Assembly (NCBI GenBank): GCA_002313795.1
Contig: DCCL01000100.1
Span: 10,182 to 20,784, forward strand
Direction of reading: 5' to 3'
Origin: Faecalibacterium prausnitzii
Lineage (GTDB): Bacteria > Bacillota > Clostridia > Oscillospirales > Ruminococcaceae
DNA length: 10,603 bases
The number at the start of each line of letters is the position of its first letter. The first letter of the stretch is position 1. Shown here one piece after another: positions 6,155 through 10,603 of this stretch. The position numbers and the translations under genes are program-made. Under the pieces are notes generated by a model. That model did no database searches and was not told the origin of the DNA. It worked only from the letters and a program-made list of their open reading frames with translations.

Positions 6155-6972
6155 ACGATTTGCTGGATGCAATCGGAATGTCCCGGTCAACATACTATTA
6201 TGAACTCAAAAAGCCGGATAAAGTCAAGGAGCGAAACGCCGATTTATCGTCTGAAATTCTTTCTGTCTTCAATGAGAACAAGAAACGATACGGAGTAAGA
6301 CGAGTATATAAGGAACTTCTGAATCGCGGTTTTCAAGTAAACCATAAGCGTGTCCAACGAATCATGAATCAGCTTGGACTGTTTGGCAAGCGTCCCAAGG
6401 AAAAGTACCATTCTTACAGAGGTGACGTTGGAAAAGTTGCTGACAATATTATCAACCGGGATTTCAGCACGGAGAGGCCGCTGCAGAAGTGGACGACCGA
6501 TGTGTCGCAGTTCAATCTGTCTTGGGGTAAATGCTATATTTCTCCGATTCTGGATATGAACACAAATGAGATTATTTCTTACAATCTCTCTACCAGCCCG
6601 AACATGGAACAAATCAAGGATATGCTGAATAAAGCATTTGAACGTTTTCCTTCTGTGCAAGGTTTGATCATGCACTCAGAGCAGGGCTGGCAGTACCAAC
6701 ACGCATTTTACCGCAATGAACTTCAGAAGCACGGAATCATTCAATCTATGTCCAGAAAAGGCAACTGCTATGATAACTGCATTATGGAGACGTTCTTCGG
6801 CAGATTGAAAAATGAAATGTTCTATGGCTTGGAGAAAGATTATCCTTCCTTTGAATCTTTCTCCAAGGCTATTGCGGATTATATCGATTATTATAATAAC
6901 AGCAGAATCCAAGCGAAAACAAAATGGATGCCTCCCTCTAAATTCAGGAAAGCATCCATGATGGAAACCTAA
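6061..6972 (+). CDS. IS3-family transposase OrfB (rve integrase core), reached by -1 frameshift; catalytic Asp replaced
   Basis: OrfB supplies the DDE-type catalytic domain that cuts and joins DNA at the IS ends. It lies in the -1 frame relative to orfA, and the frame is open from the slippery site. The first recognisable part is KAAIVQELREEGYRLNDLL, followed by the HTH_21-type segment RYGVRRVYKELLNRGFQVN. The rve domain has the first Asp in WTTDVSQF (codon 6499-6501). The second position reads HSEQGWQYQ where the family has HSDQGWQYQ (codon GAG, 6679-6681). The final Glu is in CYDNCIMETFFGRLK (codon 6787-6789), 35 residues further on. The C-terminal YYNNSRIQAKTKWMPPSKFR is typical. Expressed alone it could only start at a TTG (6160) or ATG (6178). 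Asp-to-Glu at the second metal ligand usually abolishes activity in this superfamily, so I infer an inactive enzyme. Confidence 0.88.
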   Translation, partial: RNCLERRETCSATQGEKAAIVQELREEGYRLNDLLDAIGMSRSTYYYELKKPDKVKERNADLSSEILSVFNENKKRYGVRRVYKELLNRGFQVNHKRVQRIMNQLGLFGKRPKEKYHSYRGDVGKVADNIINRDFSTERPLQKWTTDVSQFNLSWGKCYISPILDMNTNEIISYNLSTSPNMEQIKDMLNKAFERFPSVQGLIMHSEQGWQYQHAFYRNELQKHGIIQSMSRKGNCYDNCIMETFFGRLKNEMFYGLEKDYPSFESFSKAIADYIDYYNNSRIQAKTKWMPPSKFRKASMMET

Positions 6973-7016
6973 TTATTCATTTTTGAGCCAGTGTCCAGAA
7001 AACTGGGTACATATCA

Positions 7017-7049
7017 CCCGAAAAACGGGAGACGCTGCGTTTTCTTTTT
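7017..7049 (+). terminator. Right half of the arg operon terminator, split by the IS
   Basis: CCCG, AAAAA loop, CGGGA and GA lead to CGCTGCG (7033-7039) and the tail TTTTCTTTTT (7040-7049). Joined to CTTCCC at 5417-5422 with a single CCC, it forms one hairpin: an outer stem CGCAGCG/CGCTGCG extended by A-T pairs, one C-A mismatch, then TTCCCG against CGGGAG (one G-U) around AAAAA. The remaining local pairing, CCCG with CGGG, is only a 4-bp stem, so termination here is probably weakened. Confidence 0.85.
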
Positions 7050-7068
7050 GGGCCAAGCCGCCGGGGTC

Positions 7069-7545
7069 TTATTTCACTTTTTTCAGAGGCTTTACCACGC
7101 AATAGGCCGTCCAGACCAGTGCTGTTGTCACCAGCCAGGAGACCGGGAAGACAATATACAGGCTTTCCAGTGTGCCGAAATGGACGAACACCGTGAAGCT
7201 CCACAGGATGCGGAGCAGGCAGGTGCTAAGGATGGTGAGCACTGCAGGCAGAACCGAATGCCCTGCGCCCCGCAGGACGCCGGAGGAAACCTCATAGCAG
7301 GCGCAGACCGGCTCAAAGGCCAGAACGAGCAGGATGCGGACGCCTGCGGCCGGCCTCAATGTCCGCCGGGTCGCCCGAAAACAGGGACGCAGATGCGGCG
7401 TGCCAGACCGTCAGCGGCACCGTGAGCAGCCCGCAGGACACGGCCCCGCAGACCAGACAGAGCCCCAGCACCCGGCGGCAGCGGTCGGTTCGGCCCGCCC
7501 CAGCAGTGGGCCGTGGAGCATATCAATGGTCTTTGTTTCTTTCAT
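7069..7545 (-). pseudogene. MATE-family multidrug efflux gene, internally deleted remnant
   Basis: MATE proteins are about 450-residue, 12-helix membrane antiporters that export drugs or metabolites. Here the minus-strand ATG at 7545, with AGAAGGAGAGG as ribosome site (7550-7560), encodes MKETKTIDMLHGPLLG, the usual opening of clostridial MATE proteins. At about 7498 the similarity jumps to the last third of the family in another frame: GAGRTDRCRRVLGLCLVCGAV, then SLFSGDPADIEAG. A second frameshift near 7350, consistent with a roughly 7-base insertion, leads to VRILLVLAFEPVCACYEV and VSSGVLRGAGHSVLPAVL, with hydrophobic helices to the end at VVKPLKKVK and the TAA at 7069-7071. Some 280 residues are missing. 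The gene converges on the arg operon, and its stop is 20 bases from the T-tail of the split terminator. It cannot encode a working transporter. Confidence 0.8.
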
Positions 7546-7657
7546 GTTCCCTCTCCTTCTTATTCCGTCTTGCATCAGGATACCGTATTCCAAAAGCACA
7601 CCTTTTAACTTATCTTATCGGATTCGCACCCAGCAATGTTGTTCGGGCGTGACATCC

Positions 7658-7686
7658 TTGCATTCTCTTCTGCCGTTGGGTACACT
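7658..7686 (+). promoter_or_regulatory. Possible promoter for the two-HTH gene
   Basis: TTGCAT (7658-7663) and TACACT (7681-7686) are 17 bases apart, each matching 4 of 6 consensus bases. Transcription from here would start near 7693, shortly before the AGGAG at 7702-7706. The match is weak and is supported mainly by its position. The rest of 7546-7751 holds no gene I can support. Confidence 0.3.
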
Positions 7687-7751
7687 GATGATGTCGACGG
7701 CAGGAGTCTTACATATTTCGGTATAAAATTCTCGAAGAATACCCGAACGGT

Positions 7752-8333
7752 ATGACGAAAGACCAGTTCTACCGAGTTGCACGCATCAATAAGCAACACG
7801 CAAAATACCTTTTGGATTCCGGTCTCGTTCCCTGCATCAACACCGGAAAGAAAACGCGCAAGTACCACATTGTGACCCACGATGTGATAACCTATCTGTG
7901 TGACCGTGAAGATAATCCCGAAAAATATAAGGCTCCGACAGGCTTTTATATCGGCAAGAACGGCTGCCCCAAGCGGCGGCACCCGGACAAGCCCGCCGCA
8001 GAAATCATTCGCTTTGATTTTACCGAACCAGAAAAAACAGGGCTGTATACCATATGGGAGAAGCTCACCGCTGGATACGATGACCTGCTGACTACTCCGC
8101 AAGTGTCAGAACTGACGGGTTACTCTGCACAGAGCATCCAGCGGTGGTGCAATCAGAAAATCCTTGTCGGATTCAAAATTCGTGGCACACTGACGATTCC
8201 ACGGCTTGCAATCATCGAGTTTATGTCCAGCGACCGCGCAACTGCCATTGTCCGAAAATCCCAAAAGCATCTTGATCTGCTCCGCACCTATGCGCAGGAC
8301 TGCCATGAGGGTGCAATGACAATTACATATTGA
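7752..8333 (+). CDS. Two-domain helix-turn-helix protein (excisionase-like)
   Basis: The product is 193 residues, soluble, with two DNA-binding-like parts. Residues 3-48 (KDQFYRVARINKQHAKYLLDSG and onward, then GKKTRKYHIVTHDVITYL) look like the excisionase/MerR-type HTH with wing found in many Firmicute accessory regions. Residues 112-160 (LLTTPQVSELTGYS, then IQRWCNQK, IPRLAIIEFMSS) form a second HTH of the same general type. A polar linker, with KNGCPKRRHPDKPAAE, joins them. I know no specific function; binding to mobile-element DNA or acting as a local regulator is plausible. The ATG at 7752 is the first standard start, but it lacks a ribosome site. The open frame extends upstream to 7692, reads RYKILEEYPNG directly before the Met, and has AGGAG (7702-7706) six bases before an ATA at 7713. 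The gene lies 219 bases upstream of the Fic gene, with a hairpin and a separate promoter between them, so they are probably transcribed separately. Confidence 0.75.
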   Translation: MTKDQFYRVARINKQHAKYLLDSGLVPCINTGKKTRKYHIVTHDVITYLCDREDNPEKYKAPTGFYIGKNGCPKRRHPDKPAAEIIRFDFTEPEKTGLYTIWEKLTAGYDDLLTTPQVSELTGYSAQSIQRWCNQKILVGFKIRGTLTIPRLAIIEFMSSDRATAIVRKSQKHLDLLRTYAQDCHEGAMTITY

Positions 8334-8338
8334 TTTTC

Positions 8339-8378
8339 CAGGGCGGTTCCACGATAATTTGTGTGACCGCCCTGTTCT
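8339..8378 (+). terminator. Hairpin after the two-HTH gene
   Basis: CAGGGCGGT (8339-8347) pairs perfectly with ACCGCCCTG (8366-8374), an 18-base loop between, 5 bases after the stop codon. The following TTCT is a poor T-tail, so this is either a weak terminator or an mRNA-stabilising stem. Confidence 0.5.
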
Positions 8379-8472
8379 CAGGCGAAAATAACATATCTGA
8401 AATTGATGACGTCGCTTGCGAATGAGCCGGAAAAACGTGGACGAAGATTGGAAATGATTTTTCAATTCTCGC

Positions 8473-8501
8473 TTGACTTTTCTAAAGAGTATCTGTATGC
8501 T
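8473..8501 (+). promoter_or_regulatory. Promoter of the Fic gene
   Basis: TTGACT (8473-8478) and TATGCT (8496-8501) are separated by exactly 17 bases, a good sigma-A-type match, 52 bases before the Fic ATG. It gives the Fic gene its own transcript. Confidence 0.65.
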
Positions 8502-8503
8502 GT

Positions 8504-8533
8504 ATATTGACACGAATTAGTATCAATCAATAT
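8504..8533. promoter_or_regulatory. Possible operator between the Fic promoter and start codon
   Basis: ATATTGA (8504-8510) and TCAATAT (8527-8533) form a perfect inverted repeat with a 16-base gap. An extra TATCAAT half-site is at 8521-8527. It sits over the expected transcription start, the usual place for a repressor site. The Fic protein's own C-terminal winged HTH or the upstream two-HTH protein are candidate binders. This is inference from symmetry and position only. Confidence 0.35.
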
Positions 8534-8552
8534 CAGTTGCGAGGTGCGTACC

Positions 8553-9722
8553 ATGGATGGAGCAAAATTTGCCAAAATGCTTTCAGACAAGCATCTGTTT
8601 GAACTTGAGCGGATGGAGTACAAATATTCGACCGCCAGCGTCAAAGAGTTCACGGAGTTGTTGCAACAGAACTTCGCACAGTCTCTGCCGCTGTCTGATT
8701 TTTCCGGCGATGAATTGTTCTATCTGCCGAATCTCGTGCAGATTTCTACGAATGGCATGAAGCAGCTGCTCTCTGCGCCTATCGGCGGGCAAACCTTCGG
8801 TTTGCAGGCCATGACCGAGGAAATCCACGCTACCTTTCAAATTGAAAGCATCCATTCCACCCGCAACAGCATCCGGCATATCCTCAATGGCTATGCTCCC
8901 CGCGATGAACAGGAAGCCCGAATCTATGGCATGAAGCGTGGATTGGAGTTCATTGCAGACCGCCAAAATACGATCACCGAAGAAAATCTGCACCATCTCT
9001 ACCAAATCAGCACAGGCGATTATCTGCCTGCGGAAGACCGTTTACGCCAAGACCGCTTTTACCGCCATGACGATGTTTTTATTGTAGGCGGTGAAGAATC
9101 CCGTGCGGGCATTCCGGTCGGGCAGCTTGCAAATGCTATGAAACGGCTGATCGACTTTGCCAATGCGAGAGATGGCATCAACGAGCTGCACAAAGCGGCT
9201 ATCCTGCACTTTGCATTTGCATATTACCATCCCTATTTTGATGGAAATGGCCGTACTGCACGGCTGTTCCACCTCTGGTATCTCGTCCAACAAGGCTACC
9301 CAGCGGCATTGTTCACACCGTTCTCACGCTATATTGCCGAAAGCAAGGGAGCTTATTACAAAGCCTATGAATGTGTTGAAAAAAATGCTCTGATTTCTGG
9401 CTATACGGATGTGACACCTTTTTTGTCCTACTTCTGCAACGAGGTTTACAACCGCCTACAAGTAGACGCCGCACCTCCACAGGCCGATCTTCAGGTCTAT
9501 CAAGCCGCCCTCACTGCTGGAAAAATCACCGAAAAGGAACGGCTTCTTTGGGAATACGTTCTGTCGGCCTATGGCACAGAAGAATTTACCACCAAGCAGT
9601 TGGAAAAGGACTTCCGCAACGCCGCGTATGCCACGATTCGGACGTTTGTAATGAAATTCCATGAGATGGGATTGTTAGCTGCACGGAAGGCCGGAAATCG
9701 GGTGTTCTACAAAATTCATTGA
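8553..9722 (+). CDS. Fic family protein, class II-like, with C-terminal winged HTH
   Basis: Fic enzymes transfer AMP, or sometimes another phosphate-containing group, from a nucleotide to a hydroxyl on target proteins. The product is 389 residues. An N-terminal domain contains TFQIES at 94-99, fitting the inhibitory pattern (S/T)xxxE(G/N) except for Ser in the last place. Glu98 would block the active site, the class II arrangement in which the inhibitory helix is in the same chain. The catalytic motif is HPYFDGNGRTAR at 226-237, with the catalytic His226, acidic Asp230 and both arginines present, so it should be active. The last 65 residues (about 325-389, EKERLLWEYVL to AGNRVFYKIH) form a winged HTH, common in stand-alone Fic proteins that may bind DNA. 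The ATG at 8553 follows GAGGT at 8541-8545; an in-frame GTG at 8544 overlaps that site and is less likely. The target is unknown. Confidence 0.9.
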   Translation: MDGAKFAKMLSDKHLFELERMEYKYSTASVKEFTELLQQNFAQSLPLSDFSGDELFYLPNLVQISTNGMKQLLSAPIGGQTFGLQAMTEEIHATFQIESIHSTRNSIRHILNGYAPRDEQEARIYGMKRGLEFIADRQNTITEENLHHLYQISTGDYLPAEDRLRQDRFYRHDDVFIVGGEESRAGIPVGQLANAMKRLIDFANARDGINELHKAAILHFAFAYYHPYFDGNGRTARLFHLWYLVQQGYPAALFTPFSRYIAESKGAYYKAYECVEKNALISGYTDVTPFLSYFCNEVYNRLQVDAAPPQADLQVYQAALTAGKITEKERLLWEYVLSAYGTEEFTTKQLEKDFRNAAYATIRTFVMKFHEMGLLAARKAGNRVFYKIH

Positions 9723-9734
9723 TTATCATAAACG

Positions 9735-9777
9735 AACAGGACTGCTCCACAGCGTAATGTGTGTGGCAGTCCTGTTT
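9735..9777. terminator. Bidirectional terminator between Fic gene and the convergent ATPase gene
   Basis: AACAGGACTGC (9735-9745) pairs perfectly over 11 bp with GCAGTCCTGTT (9766-9776). The + strand tail is GTTTGCTTAAATT and the minus-strand tail is GTTCGTTTAT. It lies between the stops of two converging genes (9722 and 9780), so it probably ends both transcripts. Confidence 0.75.
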
Positions 9778-9779
9778 GC

Positions 9780-10223
9780 TTAAATTCGGAAGAATTCATT
9801 ATAGGTCTGTTTCAAGTCGCCGAAATGCTTGGAAGCGCGGATGCCGTAAATTTCCGTTACACTGTATGGCAGTGTTTCAAGTCCTTCCCGCGTGACAAGC
9901 ACATAGTAGTTGTCGGTTTTTTGAATTGCGGCGGCAAATTCCTTTGACGCAGTAAAAGCGTTTCCCTCATCAATAAAAACGATGCTCTGCGAGAGGTCGG
10001 AAAGCTGTTTTTTCCACTGCCGCCCGGAAAGAACAACACAATCTTTTTCGCATTGCAGTTCAATTCCACTGTCCGGGCCAAGTTCCTCATATTCCCGAAT
10101 CATCTCTACGAGCGTAGTCTTTCCCGTGGCACTATCTCCGCGCAGAATCGTGATATTCCGCCGTATTTCAAAATCGAACTTGATTTTTCGATTTTGTACA
10201 ATGACCCGATATGCTCCTGTCAT
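9780..10223 (-). CDS. Small P-loop ATPase of unknown role
   Basis: The product is 147 residues with a clear nucleotide-binding core. A short beta-rich start (MTGAYRVIVQNRKIKFDFEI) leads to the Walker A motif GDSATGKT (29-36, Lys35). The Walker B motif is IVFIDE (81-86), and a sensor-like strand YYVLVTRE (106-113) follows. There is no membrane segment or signal peptide. It looks like a minimal AAA/ATP-binding protein of the kind found in Firmicute accessory islands, and I cannot name a function. From memory, some relatives are longer at the C-terminus, so this copy may be truncated at EFFRI; I hold that loosely. The start is the ATG at 10223, with GAGG at 10231-10234 overlapping the stop of the upstream DUF4869-like gene. 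That spacing points to a two-gene unit with translational coupling. Its partner is broken, which may leave the ATPase poorly expressed or orphaned. Confidence 0.75.
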   Translation of the reverse strand: MTGAYRVIVQNRKIKFDFEIRRNITILRGDSATGKTTLVEMIREYEELGPDSGIELQCEKDCVVLSGRQWKKQLSDLSQSIVFIDEGNAFTASKEFAAAIQKTDNYYVLVTREGLETLPYSVTEIYGIRASKHFGDLKQTYNEFFRI

Positions 10224-10232
10224 AAAAATTCC

Positions 10233-10603
10233 TCACACATAAAGTCCTGCAATAGGGACAAGCTCTCGCATGGAGTGAACGATCTGATTGGTATTCAGGA
10301 TACGGATGGTAAATGTTCCATTTCAGAAATCCATGATATGCCGGAGGTTGATGGTAATATCCTGCTTTTCAGCAATTTTCAACAGCCATTTGGCACAGTT
10401 ATCTCCACAAGTTGAAGCGTTGAACACTTTTCCGGCTCGTTCGCTATCAAAATCAAGGTCTTTACTTCGCCCGACAACTGTACCGGAGGGATTTTTCCCA
10501 GTACCGGGCTGTCAATCACGCCACTGTCCAACACGGTAGAATGGTCCACATCCTGTATCATCTCACGGGAAAGCGGGGCTGTGATCCACTCTTCTGCATA
10601 AGT
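10233..10603 (-). pseudogene. DUF4869-like protein gene, broken and cut by the window edge
   Basis: Read on the minus strand from the window edge, the first frame gives YAEEWITAPLSREMIQDVD, then DSPVLGKIPPVQLSG and EVKTLILIANEPEK. At about 10426-10430 one base is missing, and the continuation VFNASTCGDNCAKWLLKIAE, ITINLRHIMDF is in the next frame. An in-frame TGA at 10325-10323 then interrupts it, where a glycine codon (GGA) would restore the family pattern. The same frame continues as NGTFTIRILNTNQIVHSM to the true end, TGA at 10235-10233. I recognise this as the DUF4869 pattern (IPPxQLSGGVKTLIL, then FNAStCGDNCAKW); the function of the family is unknown. The N-terminus is outside the window. 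Ten bases separate its stop from the downstream ATPase start. With a frameshift and a stop codon it should not make a full-length protein. Confidence 0.7.

Larger units (their letters stand above)
5423..7016 (+). mobile_element. IS3-family (IS150-group) insertion sequence, probably defective
   Basis: The ends are TGATATGT (5423-5430) and ACATATCA (7009-7016), perfect 8-base inverted repeats. They are flanked by a 3-bp direct repeat CCC (5420-5422 and 7017-7019), as expected for IS3 elements. The right end reads, on the minus strand, TGATATGTACCCAGTTTTC, the usual look of IS150-group ends. The left end loses this similarity after 8 bases, because a palindromic IS6-like element begins there. 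Inside are orfA, a -1 frameshift signal and orfB. Total length is 1594 bp, or 1443 bp without the nested element, a normal IS150-group size. The boundaries are confirmed independently: removing the element plus one CCC restores a long terminator hairpin. The IS is visibly richer in A and T than the arg genes. The altered catalytic triad and damaged left end suggest it no longer moves by itself. Confidence 0.9.

Noticed and set aside
7334..7726. Plus-strand frame of 130 codons across the MATE remnant
   Set aside because: It is antisense to recognisable MATE sequence, has no ribosome site, and its composition is typical of a shadow frame.
7605..8102. Minus-strand frame of 165 codons opposite the two-HTH gene
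   Set aside because: No recognisable family. The opposite strand carries a convincing two-HTH protein over the same bases.
9982..10539. Several + strand frames opposite the ATPase and DUF4869-like genes
   Set aside because: The minus strand shows Walker motifs and DUF4869-like motifs across the same stretch; the + frames show nothing.
10379..10561. A separate 60-codon minus-strand gene
   Set aside because: It is only the first-frame piece of the frameshifted DUF4869-like gene; the ending after EPEK is out of frame.
1..10603. tRNA or rRNA genes
   Set aside because: I saw no tRNA-like arm pattern or rRNA signature on either strand when reading by eye; a covariance search was not possible.

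Overview
The window looks like a chromosomal segment of a GC-rich gut Firmicute, most likely Oscillospiraceae/Ruminococcaceae and possibly Faecalibacterium or a close relative. That guess rests on protein flavour, on the argC-J-B-D-F gene order and on palindromic intergenic repeats whose style I associate with that group. No rRNA or other species marker is present, so the assignment is an inference.

Positions 1-5393 carry an arginine-biosynthesis operon on the + strand: argC (5' end cut by the window), argJ, argB, argD and argF. Together these take N-acetylglutamate through the acetyl-recycling route to ornithine and then citrulline. Two intergenic gaps (781-973 and 3097-3273) hold copies of a tandem-hairpin repeat. 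The second gap also has a good sigma-A-type promoter just upstream of the repeat, so argD-argF may have their own transcript. argD and argF overlap by ATGA.

Positions 5404-7049 hold the clearest event in the window. An IS3-family (IS150-group) insertion sequence, 5423-7016, sits inside the arg operon's intrinsic terminator. Removing the IS and one copy of the flanking CCC rebuilds a long hairpin followed by a T-rich tail. The IS has orfA and orfB joined by a textbook -1 frameshift signal. The second catalytic Asp is changed to Glu. A 151-bp palindromic element with IS6-type ends sits in its left end, right in front of orfA.

Positions 7069-7545 (minus strand) hold the remains of a MATE efflux gene: its first 16 codons are joined to its last third. 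It converged on the arg operon and probably shared the split terminator.

Positions 7700-10603 are accessory DNA. They contain a two-HTH DNA-binding protein whose natural start may be an ATA codon, a complete class II-like Fic protein with its own promoter and possible operator, and, convergent to it, a small P-loop ATPase. Upstream of that ATPase is a DUF4869-like gene broken by one frameshift and one nonsense codon. Everything downstream of argF therefore shows insertion, deletion or decay, while the arg genes are intact. I found no tRNA, rRNA or CRISPR array.
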